Assembly (NCBI GenBank): GCA_036345935.2
Contig: JADWOT020001401.1
Coordinates: 1 to 64,000, forward strand
DNA: 64,000 nucleotides
Reading direction: 5' to 3'
DNA from: Taenia hydatigena
Lineage: Eukaryota; Platyhelminthes; Cestoda; Cyclophyllidea; Taeniidae
Part shown: one piece after another, positions 10,220-21,899 of the stretch
Layout of the letters: each line of letters begins with the position of its first letter
Position numbering within the stretch: position 1 is the stretch's first letter
Program-made: the position numbers and the translations under genes
Notes under the pieces: model-generated
Told to the model about the DNA's origin: nothing
The model's input: only the letters and a program-made list of their open reading frames with translations
The model's database searches: none

Positions 10220-13200
10220 AACAGACATTGCGGTAGGGACGAAGGTCAGTCAGAGCTTACAGAGGATGCAATGAGTAAGCATGTCAACCTCCAGGATCCG
10301 TCCCCATGCTTGCACTTGATTACAACAAAGCGGAGCAGTAGTTGCGCATTTGGTTAGGACTTTGAGTTATGCCGGCATGTGGTTTATTGCTTACCTCACT
10401 TGAAATGCTTGCTTCTTCGTTAATCTGAGACTAGTTTTTCCTGTTAATGATGAGTAATTGCTTTTCAAAGGTGTTTTTATAAGCTGAGAAATTTCGAAGC
10501 AAACGACCTTTACTTCTTTGTACTCAAGAGAAAAACTATTTTACAAATCACCAAAGCATTAAATAAAGCAAATGTTATAAACTGTCGTTTTAGGCAATCT
10601 AAAATTTACATTGACTGACTACATGTAATCGAATAGGTAATTCTTTGTTTTCTGACTACGGATATTGGTTACAAACTTGGATGGTCCGTGCCGGATGAGC
10701 TGCTCTCCTAGCCATGCCAGTAGCCTCAATCTTTCCATTGTAACTTTGACTGTGTAGCTTGAAATGAGTTGCAGGTAATGCTACTGATTGAATTTAAAGC
10801 TCACTTAAAAAGCTGCGAGGTGTTTTCATATAACTAAAGGCTTTAAATTACAACTGCACGCACCAAACCTGTATGAACCCTCTGCTCTGGATTATTTCCA
10901 CGTGACACCGAAGACGCCGAAATTCTTCATGCTTTCCCTCTGTCTTCCTATATCTTTTCATCTTCGTTTGTGATTTTGAAAACCTGTGTCTCTGTTTTCT
11001 AGCGATTGCCTGCGAGTTGATGGTAAATGGTTCATTATCAGGATGTGGTGAGTAATTTAAATCTAATGAACACCTGCGATGATACAGGTAGTGGGTGGGT
11101 GCATCAGCAGATCTTTATTGATAGTAATTTTAGAACATGGTTGTTTTTTCGGCCAGTGTGGTTGTAATACCATTACATTGGCAGGACCTTGGCCATTTTG
11201 TTTCTCGTACAATATGAAACATTCCGTGTGCGTGCTATTCTAACAGCGCTTAGTAGGCCCACTCAAAATCTGCGTACCTACTGCAACGTTTACCATTTCT
11301 GCTGTGAGTGATCTGCGGGATAGCACCTGCCTTGCTATGCGCATTCCCCTTTCTTTACTGAACTGAACAGTCATTCTGCTGCGGTATCTCGTATTAGTAT
11401 ACAACTAAACAAACAATTTTCGTCATTGCTTTTTATCGGGAGAAATCTTGCTGGGTAGTTCGTGAACTAAACTGACTTGCTAGTAGATTTTGCTGTAAAG
11501 TCAGGAAAATTTGTTGATCTCCTCTGGATGAATGTTTATGCGTTGTGTATTGCTCTTCCTTGACTCATCCCTCCACTTTCTTCCCACCGTTCCGGATTGG
11601 GGGTGACTGGAGAAATGAATGGAATTCGAGATGTTTACGGCCAAAATGGGATGCAAAGTGGACGATACTAAATTAGCTGAAATTAAAGCAATACCGGGTG
11701 GAATCTTTAAGTAATAAATTAATTAGACAACTAGCGGGTTTTAACTTGACTTTCGGTGGAACTGAATATTAGAACATCTACAAAATTTTATGGGGAGAAA
11801 TAGCACAATTGGGTGCGCAAATTAAAACTACTCACACGAACGCATAAGTACACGTGTATTGCGTCGAGAGTGAGGAAAGCAATTCTTTTCAATCGTTTCT
11901 ATACTGCGCCATTTGACCCAACTCTTTAAATCGCAAAATATGAGCCTAGATAATGAGACAGGAAAACGCATTTACACTTTGCTATACACGAGCACATATG
12001 CACAGCAAACTTCCACTGGCGACTGAAGAGCAGATATTCATTCTCATTAGATTCCGTGAGGATTCAGGTGCATAGATGACTAAAATGACAAAGAATGAGC
12101 ATAAGCAATACATTAGGCAGATGGCCGTCTGCAGTTCAAATCGCTAACGCGCATACATGCATTCGCGAGGGTACAGTGGATGTGAGAACCAAATGAGAAG
12201 GGTCTGGGATGGACAAAATCATTGGAAAAGAGGATGTTGGTGACTGCATTAGGTATATATCTCTGATTTTTTGCCACCATTAAGATTGTGCTACGTCGGT
12301 TTGAGTTAGCATAGACTTAGGTGACGGTGATGGAAAGCTCGCAATTGCTGGCCCACCCTACCTCACTTATCGATTCCCACCTTATCATACTGTTCACCTT
12401 CTCGCTCTCTATTGCCTCAATCACTTCTGCTAGCACTTCTACACGACCTAACCTGGAGTATAAATTTCATAAATTTCAGTAATGATTTGATAAAGGGATG
12501 TTGCCTCTTGGAGTTAAGTTATTTGCAAAAGGTGGCTTCATTTGCGTCAAGTAGACTTGGTAATGAACCAAAATAACCTACACAGCTGCTCATCTCATCC
12601 CAGCATGCTTTACTGATTCGTGTTCGTAGATTTGATTAAAACGTAGTGGTATCGGAGGCAATCTAATTTTGTACATTAGATCCAGACCGAAGTAGGAGAT
12701 GCAGACTCTACAAGATCAGGAATAAACAGATGTCAAATTAATGCGATTTCCCATTTCAGTGAATAAGTGTTAAAATGGTTCTTCTCACATCGCACTCTGG
12801 TGACATGTGTCTGGTCAAGATAGGCGCTAAGAAACTTGCTTCGTGATACGAATTCCCTTTCAGCATGTCCCCTCCATCTCATGTTCTCTCCTATTTTACT
12901 ATTTCGGCGCCATTGCCCTACCCATGAATCAAAAGAAACCAAAGAAGAACAATGCATTTATATTTTGCCTGCTCAATAAATAGGCACAGCATACATAATC
13001 TTGCAGGTGCTTAGTTTAGCAGTATTGACGGTTTGTATGAATGGATGGTTGAGTGGAAGGGACGCAGTGTCGATGCATCATTGCATCACCACTTTGTCAT
13101 TAGTAAATACCAGTATGATGAGAATGCTCTAATCAAAGTTGAATACTAGACTGAGGGCAAAGTGTGGATCACTCCTTTAACAAATTTACTACTCGTTTGA

Positions 13201-15900
13201 TCGCCGTCTTCCCTTTTCCTTGCACTCGACTGTACATTGCCGCATAAATCCACTTAGTCACCATCCCTACCTCCATAAAATGCGATGATACTGGTACACT
13301 GACTGCTCGAACTCGTCTCTTTACCTTCTATCGCACTACCCTACGATACATTATACCACTGCTTCTACTGGCTTTCGTGCATCCATTTTCCTTCGCATCG
13401 ACTTAGCAAATACGTGAGCGACTGCTAAAACAGCCCATCACCTGGTTGAATCTTTGCCACTTAATGCCTTTTACTGTAAGTTACGATCCATAAGGATGCG
13501 CAGAGGCAATTTTAGTCAATCGAATTCCCGACAAAGTAACTCACCATCTCGACTTCTCAAAAATGCCTCACAAGTGCTTTAACGAAATTCAGAAAGTCTA
13601 CGCTCACGAACGATGGAGCATGCTCAAACTTGGGATGTTTTTCCACAACGTTCATTATTTTCTGCATGCGCTATGCATAGCAAAACATTTAAGTATTTTA
13701 TAGACTAATCATACAACACATAAATGAACCATATGGTAAAAATGTGCTTAAGTCAAGTTGCGGGTGCAGAAGTGTGAAGCTAGTGGCATCACAAATATTA
13801 TTCACTTGGGTAAATCAAACGAAGCCAACTAAATCATAATTTGTAGTGCCTTCAATAAGATATCGTGTGTTATGCTATTTGGAAGCTGTCCTTATTTTAT
13901 AGATGCGAATTCTTGAATTTGGGCAAACTGAGCGCATATGCATTGGCACTTAATTACTTGAGGAAATAAAAGCAGTTAATGAACTTGATGGTTGAAGATG
14001 ATTTTTTCGTTGGCTTGAGTCTGTAATAGATGAGGCAGATCCGAGCGTAATGAGCACCAGATTAGCCTCCTCATCCATGACTTTCATATTCCTTAGGACA
14101 GTAAAATAACTAGATAGAGTCATGATTTACTTGTAGTTTATTGAACTCAGAGCAAAGGAAAGAGTTTGCTTTTCTCATATTGGAACTCGATGGCAACTAT
14201 TTTGTCAGGCGATTTATATTCACCAGTTGCTTCTTTTCTAAGAGGAGCAATCAAGCAGACATTTTAGACATTTCTAGAAGGGAAGAGATAAGGAACTGCA
14301 GGTATCGAAGTTAAAAACTTTAAGAATAGCTACAAAACGAATTATACCTGCCTACCGATCAGGCAAGATAAAGCTTTTGTAAGGACGGCAATCCTAACGG
14401 AAGAAGGAGTGAATTACTGGCTACTGGGAATGGCTGACATTCACCAATTTGCAAATCAATGAATTAAATCAGATGCCACTGCAAGGCTTATCATGCCTTC
14501 TTGAGTAAAACTAGCTACATTATGAAAACCATGATCCCTCTCTTTTCTATGCCGCTTTTTACTAATAGCTACAATGCAAACTGTTATTTAACTACATGAG
14601 CCTTTAGCTAATCAACGAGTTTGGTCTAGATGGAGAGAAGTCATAGAGCTAGAGAAAGACGGGTCTTATTTTTGACCCCATGCGCGTGACGTGTCCTCGG
14701 TTCGTGCATGAGGACAGGGCAACACGAATTCAGCTGTGCCTAAGTCATCGTCAACTTTCAAATTATTACAGGGTGGGGTCTCATTTGTTCAACCAACAGT
14801 TCAAAGTAAAATGGTTAATTAGCTTGAATGTTTTGCAAAAACGAAGAATTAGCGATTTGTTTGTAGAAGGCCGTCCTCATCTCTAAACATGTCTACTAGC
14901 ACACAAATGTATAAGGTAGCCAGCCGAAAATGCAAGATGTGCAATTCTCAGTATTTTGTGTATGTGGAGACATTAAAACTGTTGCCTTCTGTGCTGATTA
15001 AAGGAGCCTAAAGCTTGAACAGGTTTATTACGATGCACGAAAATTTTGCTCTGTGTTGCGCTAGGTCAGCATCCCACTGGGTACCTGCAGAAGTAAAGGT
15101 CATATTTTTGGCCTCTGTTTTTGGGGTCTGCTTTGCATTTTACATTCCAGTCAAATGTTTCTGATCTCATTACGACTAAACCGAGCTTATCGTATTCTTC
15201 CTGAAATTGTTTGAAAACAAATATTTCCCAATTTCATGCACTTTGAATGCAGGTTTGATAAGTCTTCTTTAGTCGGTGAACTGTCTTCTTTTGAGGCATT
15301 CCAAATTGCTACAGAAATGAAAATCCAGCCAAATTAGTGATACTTTAGCGCTAGTCTGTCAAATGAGATATACCCTGTTTGCAAATGCTTAGTCGGACAG
15401 TTGTAGGGTTCCATAAATGGCACCGTGGGCTTTTATTTTAATGTCTCGCATATTCCTCCCATTGGGATACTATGGACAGTTCGGAAATAGGAGCCAGGAG
15501 TACGATAAAATCATCCCTATGCGTAGTGCATGAAAATTCTTAGATTGCTTGAAGTGCTGAAGCATAATCAGTGGTTATCTACTATGATGTAGAATTTCGA
15601 ACTCATTTATTTTTCGGGGCCATCCTTCTGTTTTTGAATTGATAGTGTTAGTGAGGTCACGAAAAACTGCTTAAAATAGAAGCAAAAAGAGGGCTTATCA
15701 TGCGTCACCGACTGCAACGATATCCTTAATTGAAAACAGAGTGCTTTATTTTCTTTTCTTGCTTTTAGCATATGTTTTCTGCTCACAGAGTTCCACTGCA
15801 TTCCAAATAGGCTCAGTTCGAGCAGAGAAAGGCTGATTTGACAAAGTTAGTTGTGGTTTATCTTAGAGCATCGAATGCAGAGCATACTTTTGGTCCACGG
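10220..15900. other. Long stretch without recognisable gene
   Basis: About 5.7 kb with only short open frames (about 75 codons or fewer), frequent stops in all frames, and no family motif, tRNA-like fold or microsatellite that I could see. It may be intergenic, or a large intron of the zinc-finger gene. Confidence 0.5.
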
Positions 15901-15906
15901 TATCAT

Positions 15907-18080
15907 AAGGTAAAGTTATTGAGAACACAAACGACAAAGACGAAGAGGAGGCAGGTCACTGTTCCACTTCTTCTGCAAAGTGATAGCCAAAGCAATGGCA
16001 CTGTCAAGCTTGTGGGGACAGGCATCTGTAAGTTAATCCCTTAGGCAGGTTAAAGTAGTCATTGCTAGATAGCACAACACTGAAAATTGATGAAAACAAA
16101 AAACCACAGTCAGACGTCCTGCACCCCCAAAAATCGCGCCACATTCACATACAGGATCGCAATGGGGCGAAGAAAGGGGTTAGTGGGAGCCATCTTCGGA
16201 ATGAAGTGGACAATCATGAGTTCAGATCCATCTAGCAAACTTGGTGCTACATCGACTTCAGCAACTTGTTCGGCCTTGCTCAATTTCAACTACCTTTCTT
16301 GCGATTTCAAGCAGCGCGTACCATCGCTTTACATGCAAACCACTAAATGGACGAAATGATAACAATTTGACGCAACTGCATTCAAACCCCAAAGCTACCC
16401 TCCGTTATAAGTACAGTATTTTTATGCGTGGATTTTTCGCTTCCCCTGAAAAGTGATGTAAGTCAGGGTTGTACTTATTGCTTCAAGTAAGAAAAAGACA
16501 GTGATGAGTGGGGCTGTATATTCACCCATTCATTTTATAGGGCACTTAGTTGGAAGCTCTTAGAGGACTATCAACTCGCTAATACATCTCGTGCACTCAA
16601 AAAGAAAAACTCAAAGAAAAGATTGCGTGAGTTGAAGTATAGGTGTCTAATCATTTATTAAGTGATTGCGAGCGATAGTCAGGAATAATAGCATTCGTAG
16701 CGTGTTTGAAGCGAGATAGGCATAGAGAAGGGCATGTGCACCATCGACTAGCGCCAGCATAAGCACAACCTTGGTCATTTTCGCCGTTTGCCACCATTGC
16801 TACGACCATCCCCACGGCTGCGCACACGGCGACCAACATTGCAGCTTTTCCACAGACCACAATCCCCACTTCTGCGCACATTGGGAACCCTTCGCCACCT
16901 CACTCTACGGTGCTCTCTTTCACGGATACGAACGTGGCCAACTTCCCCACTCCATTTCTTTGGCTATCTCTGCTTTCTTTGGAACTGACGTGCTCAATAG
17001 TGCTACCTTATATGCTAGTCGCTTTGTCTCTAACCAGTTCGTGTGACCCTCGTGATTATTGTCCTTTTAGCCCGAAACTCGTGCCCGCCGATATCTAAGG
17101 ATGCATAGTCTGTAAAATTGGAAGTGACTGACCAAGCCTAAACGCTATAGCTGGTGAGAAATCAAGCAAGCATTTTTGTGAATAGTCACTACTTTTGCCG
17201 CTGTACAGATAGCAGAGTATGGGCTAGCATTGAGTTGTACCAAACCACAAAACCACTTCGCATGTTTTTTGGTAGGAATTACGTCGAAAGAAATAAGCTT
17301 ACTAGCATTAAATGCTTTCTCGTTTGCGGGTAATTTGCCTCACCATCGAGTGTGCAGAGATTGGGCTTCATAGCACCCACTGCGTGGCAATGCAATGAGA
17401 AATCCTATAAGTGCGACTATAAGCGCAAAGGCTTTAACTTTCTTTTTGGCTGCATTGCGTGCTAGTTACATTCAAGGCCTCTTGAACATTTTTTCCAAGG
17501 GTGTAATTCTTTGTTCCTAATAACAGGGCTTGCAACAATTACCCCTTTGGATTTGTGCGAGCAAGTCATACATTGAGACCATGCCTAAATTGGATGTAGT
17601 CTTCGACCCTTTAATTATCCGAAATTCGGCAATATTTGAAATGCTACATCCTAGTGCACTGAGCCTTTAACGATGTTGCAACAGGTGGTCACGCTGAAAG
17701 TAGACTAATATCCTACACATTTGTAAAACTTGTTTTCAAGCTTCTCGGAAAGCACAGGTTAAACCTTTGCAGACGAACGACCGAATCAATTTGGATGGTT
17801 GTTTAGAAGAACTACCATCCCTTCTCGACTGTAGTTTGCATTAATTAAAGTACCGCAGCAGACACAAAATTTGTGACGGCTAAAATCATTTTGCATCCAA
17901 AACGCTAAATTTTCAATACACCGGCCATCTCATCTCGCAGTAGGGCCTTGCTGATTTAGCTGCACTTAGTACTCCTTTGTTCTGCAATAGCAACACCTGA
18001 ATTAACGATAGTCTTTCTAGCTGTTCTGCACCTAAACAATGATTTGTATACAAGACCACTGAAAATAATTGCAATGGAGC
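15907..18080 (+). repeat. Inverted repeat IR1, left arm (2,174 bp)
   Basis: The arm reads as the reverse complement of 43,201-45,374. Both arms are 2,174 bases long, so there is no net indel, and I saw only a few substitutions (for example a Thr/Met change in the frame at 16,651-16,881). Homology continues past 18,080 to about 18,196 but at clearly lower identity. Below 15,907 the arms are unrelated. Inside are overlapping open frames on both strands (16,087-16,359; 16,651-16,881; 16,771-17,046) with no recognisable domain. No transposase, short terminal repeat or target duplication was found. The first 180 bases belong to the R2-associated repeat also seen at 56.3 kb. Confidence 0.9.
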
Positions 18081-18196
18081 ACTGATAGCTTAGATTAGAA
18101 GCAATTCACACAAATTGAAGTAAAATGAACTGTGCTTAAGACCGTGTGTAAACATGCGTGCGGATGGGGAATACATAAAGATTTTTCGACTAATTA
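18081..18196 (+). repeat. Diverged continuation of IR1 left arm
   Basis: This segment still aligns with the reverse complement of about 43,085-43,200, sharing GCTTAAGACCG and GGGGAATACATAA, but with many substitutions and indels. The sharp fall in identity at 18,080 contrasts with the near identity on the other side. Confidence 0.7.
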
Positions 18197-18199
18197 AGT

Positions 18200-19250
18200 T
18201 CTAAAACCACTCGCAGAATGCATCGGCTTCTATTCACGACATAATTCACTAATTCTTGCGACGTGCAGTAATAGGTAAGAACTACAATCATTATTAGATT
18301 GCAGTCAATTGACAATCTGTTTTGGGTCGTCACCTTGCTTGAGACTGTTACGGAAAATTTCAATACGGTGAATAGTTAAGCAAATATGTCTATTCTTTAC
18401 AATTTTATTAAAGCTTATGGTTTAGATCGCATTTTAATACTTAATTTACCTACGGCAAGCATAAATATTGCTTAATAAATGTGTTTACCTCGAAAATAAA
18501 CCAGTATATTTTGTCTGGTCGAGATAATGCGACAACGAAGAAATAGAAAAAGAGGGTCTGTGCTGGCGGGTAGTAAGTCATTTGGCGGAAGGGACTACGT
18601 AGACATTGTTGAATGATAAGCAGTTTGATCACACGTGGAAGGCAGATACCTTCTAGATGCAGATGTATTCCCAAACACCGCGCACCACTGTGTTGCACCA
18701 TTTTACATAAAATGCTTCCCTGTGTCTGTGCATGCGTGCAAACCACGACTATTTCCGTCAAGCAAATTAATCTACAGCCTCTTTTACTTCATCCTAAGAA
18801 TCCCGATTAGACAGGGACTTCCCTCCTGTGCGTAGCTCAACGTTTATTTGTATGCAGTTGACATTAATTTTCCTAATTTTCCCTCTCCATTTCCTTTAAT
18901 GGAAGACTGCTGCCATCGTGGCTGGTCTGCTACTTGCATTAAAATTATTCCTACGTACACTATTTGAGACATGTAGGACTATCTTATTTAAGGCAATGTG
19001 AGTTACCGCCCTATTACAATTTGCATAACTCCAACTAAGTATTTACAACTTTGAATGATATCTTACTCTCACTAGTTTTGCGAAGGCACCAAATGGTATG
19101 TTCATACTCTAAAAGTATGTGAGTTGCGTAGGATGCCATGGGGTTTCAAAGCCATAGCAGAGCGTACCAGGAGTAGAGAATGACTCGTTAATAGCATGCA
19201 GCAGTTATTTGCCAGGATGAGAATTACCCTCGAGCTGCGAAAGAATGCCA
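18200..19250. other. Stretch without recognisable gene
   Basis: Overlapping short open frames around 18,450-18,835 on both strands have no family motif or splice borders. Nothing else was noticed. Confidence 0.45.
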
Positions 19251-19329
19251 ATTCTTAGAGCTAAACACCTAAATTGGCTTGTTCGTTAGTCTGCAAAAGT
19301 TAACTTCTATTTGCGAAAAGCTCCCTAGC

Positions 19330-19560
19330 CAGTTCTACTAATTTGTAGGATATTAGTCTACTTGCAGCGTGATTATTTAGTACATTATCGTTGAGGGCTC
19401 AGTGAACTAGGATTTAGCATTATGAATGTTGTCGATTTTCGGTGGTTAAATGATCGCCATTTAGTTCAAAAGCAAAATTTGGCCAAAGACTGCATCCTAT
19501 TTGGGTATGGTCCCAACTTATGACCGTTTATTAATATTCACAAGGTGCATGTATGGAGGC
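19330..19560 (-). repeat. Old partial copy of the IR1 repeat
   Basis: Resembles 43,548-43,725 in the same orientation as the right arm, that is, inverted relative to the left arm. Shared blocks include GTAGGATATTAGTCTACTT and GGCTCAGTG-ACTAGGAT. It is much more diverged than the two main arms, which shows that IR1 belongs to a dispersed family with older members. Confidence 0.65.
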
Positions 19561-19828
19561 ATTAAAGTCTATACCTAGTCTGCATTTTAAATGCACCATG
19601 GAGTTGGCGGCGAACCGGACCACGCAGTTGAGGGGGATTACACGCAGTTAGGTCATGGGGTAATCGCATAGACCCATTAGTTGTGCACACAATCCTGTTC
19701 TCTTTTATGCTCGCGTTGCGTCAGTTACAGGAAACATCCCCGCGCATGCATGCATGCGCAATAACCATGGTATTAAGCCTTAGATTGGTTCCATAATCTT
19801 AATTCAATGGGGTGTAAAAAAATTGGTA

Positions 19829-19847
19829 TGTGTGTGTGCGTGTGCGA
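19829..19847 (+). repeat. Short TG-rich microsatellite
   Basis: An interrupted (TG)n run, TGTGTGTGTGCGTGTGCG, preceded 80 bases upstream by a GCATGCATGCATGCGC palindromic tract. Too short to suggest a function. Confidence 0.6.
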
Positions 19848-20218
19848 ATACTAGATGCAATGCCATGCAACATTCACAATACATTCACATTAATTGGCCA
19901 AATTTTTCTCAACTTTGTTTTTTGAATCAGAGCGAATTCGCATAATTTCGAGCGTATGCTATAATGTCTTTCTTATATCTTTAAGGCTAGCGATAGCATG
20001 ATCTCATTTATCCCATTCAGAGAAACTTAGCAATTCAGAACAATGTTTACGCAGCTCGACGATTGCCTGAAGTCGATTTATTAATAATTTCATAAAGCAA
20101 TTTGTTACTAAAATAATGCCAAGCTTTAAGCGAAACCACCGGCTTATGCCGACTCCTTTTGGACGAATTTCATACTCTTCCACGAGGTATTGCTGTACTT
20201 TTGCGCTAAGTTACTTTA

Positions 20219-20376
20219 CATTGTCCTCATCAGCGTCCGAATCCAGTTTAAAGCAGGCAAATTTAGCCAATCTAAAAGTCGGTCAACATTTTATTGTGCA
20301 AGTAAGATTAGTTACAACGTCTCCTCTAAGTGAAATTGGAAGTCTTGGCACTCAGAATGGGTACCAATCTAGATGA
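20219..20376 (+). pseudogene. Possible fibronectin type III-like exon fragment
   Basis: The plus strand reads LANLKVGQHFIVQVR followed by LVTTSPLSE. This resembles the E-F-G strand region of a fibronectin type III domain (leucine, then a Y/F-x-V-x-V-R-A pattern, then a Ser-Pro-Ser-rich loop). A pyrimidine-rich acceptor (TCATCAG) precedes it near 20,211. It lies about 250 bases before a kinase-like exon on the same strand, and FN3 next to kinase is the arrangement of titin/twitchin-type proteins. The match is short and the kinase N-lobe is missing in between, so this remains tentative. Confidence 0.25.
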
Positions 20377-20624
20377 CCATAGGCTCACTGTGATTGCCAT
20401 ATACTCGTATTGGACTGCGAACAAATCATAATCAAAGTGGTCGTTCAACTCTTCTTTAAAAGCACGAAATTTTTAGCGCAAAACTAGGTGTCACAGGAGC
20501 ATGCAATTGATTTAATGCTCAATGGAGGATCACAACAATCAGCAATGAAAATAGAGGAAATCTAAAGATTATTTTACATTGCCTTCCTCACGTGTTCTGC
20601 TGTCACATTGTTTCAAACCTACAG

Positions 20625-20819
20625 AAAAAGAAACCATGGAGCGTGGAAAGGGTAACCATCATTGATACCACATCAGGAATACCGGTTGGGCATCTGGATG
20701 TTGATAAATTTTATATAGGTTCAAAACTACTTGATACGCCACAATATGTGAATGTCAATGAATTTGGCGACCGGAACTCAACGCCTCGTGATGTTTGGTC
20801 GACTGGCATTATCGGATAT
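20625..20819 (+). pseudogene. Diverged titin/MLCK-type protein kinase exon
   Basis: Exactly 65 codons, phase 0 to phase 0, between an acceptor (CCTACAG) and a donor (GTATGA), without a stop. It reads IID where kinases have the ID of IDFG, then DTPQYVNVNEF where calcium/calmodulin-type kinases have GTPEYVAPE, then STPRDVWSTGIIGY, matching the subdomain IX pattern (D-W/M-W-S-G-V-I-Y). Spacing of these blocks fits titin, twitchin, MLCK and DAPK kinases. The metal-binding DFG has become DTT and APE has become VNE, so it cannot be an ordinary active kinase. It is either a true pseudokinase exon or, more likely since no N-lobe was found upstream, a decaying gene fragment. Confidence 0.6.
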
Positions 20820-21785
20820 GTATGATCGAGGTGCAAGGGCTTCATTTTTTCAAGCCAAGGCATGACAACGTCTGAAGATCTTAAGGGCAGACAGAAACAG
20901 CCCCTAATTGCATGGCAAGCAAAGCGTATACAAACGCTCCGAGTGACCTCCTCCTTTCACTCCTCCTTTAGGCACACGACCAAGCCGTTCAAGTTCCTTC
21001 GTGCAGTTTTGCTGAACCTTAGCTTGCGCCTGCTGTCGGATATCGTAAATAGCCGATTTTGAATTTTCTCCTTGTAATAGCGCTCACATAAACTTTCATT
21101 CCGGATTAGTGGTCCGAACAAGCAGTTAAGATCGAAAGCACAAAAGATCCGCTATCAAAAAGGATTTATGCAGGAAAGCAACGGATGAGAGATGGATAGA
21201 TGAAGAATCCAGCAGCGGCCCTATTGCTGGCAGCATCGACAACGTCATAAATGCCTATAAAGCAGGAATCGGCCTGTTGCCTGAGGATCTCGCAATGTCC
21301 AGCACCGCTAATTTCGAGAGTCTTTAAGTTTCCGATTCTCATACGAGTCTGTCCCAACAAAATCTACAGGTCGGCAATATTGAAGTTCACGCATCGAACT
21401 AGTCTGTAAAGGCCTCTGTTACAAGAAGTCTCTACACCGGTATTTGAATTATGCTTTGCATGTACTTCGCGATTCCTGGACGTGGTCTGATGCATGCATT
21501 TGCCAAGCGTATGTGAGGCAGCGCTGAACAAATGAAATACGAGAACGCTCATGAACAATGTGTCAAGATAAGCATCCTCACTTTTGTGTTGGGACCTTTG
21601 TTTAAAGAATCTTATGCGCAACAAAGACTTCGACCTATGTACACGTCAAGTCTTTCGGATGTTCCTTTAAAACTATACATTTATCTATTTTCAGTGGTTG
21701 CATTCATCAGCAGTATCTAGAGAGCATGAGCCTGACATTGGAATCTGGGTTGATCTGTTTCACTGGTACCCGACTACACTTAACA

Positions 21786-21880
21786 GGAGTTTTCTACTTA
21801 ACAGGGGGACATAAACCCTCTAAAGTTAACGTACTCATCGAAGGCATTAAAAGAAGGCTGATCAAATTATGCCGTGGTTG
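21786..21880 (+). pseudogene. Possible following kinase segment (subdomain X)
   Basis: The plus strand reads FYLTGGHKPSKVN followed by VLIEGIKRR. This resembles the segment after the kinase Trp motif (Y-V-L-L-S/T-G-H-S-P-F, then N and an I-x-x-I helix). It lies about 970 bases downstream of the 20.6-kb exon. The nearest acceptor (TTAACAG) would join in phase 2 rather than phase 0, which suggests an indel and a dead gene. Confidence 0.35.
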
Positions 21881-21899
21881 TTTTTCTATGATGACGTGT

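Noticed and set aside
15907..18080. IR1 arm as a DNA transposon end with transposase
   Set aside because: No catalytic-domain frame, short terminal repeat or target duplication was visible.
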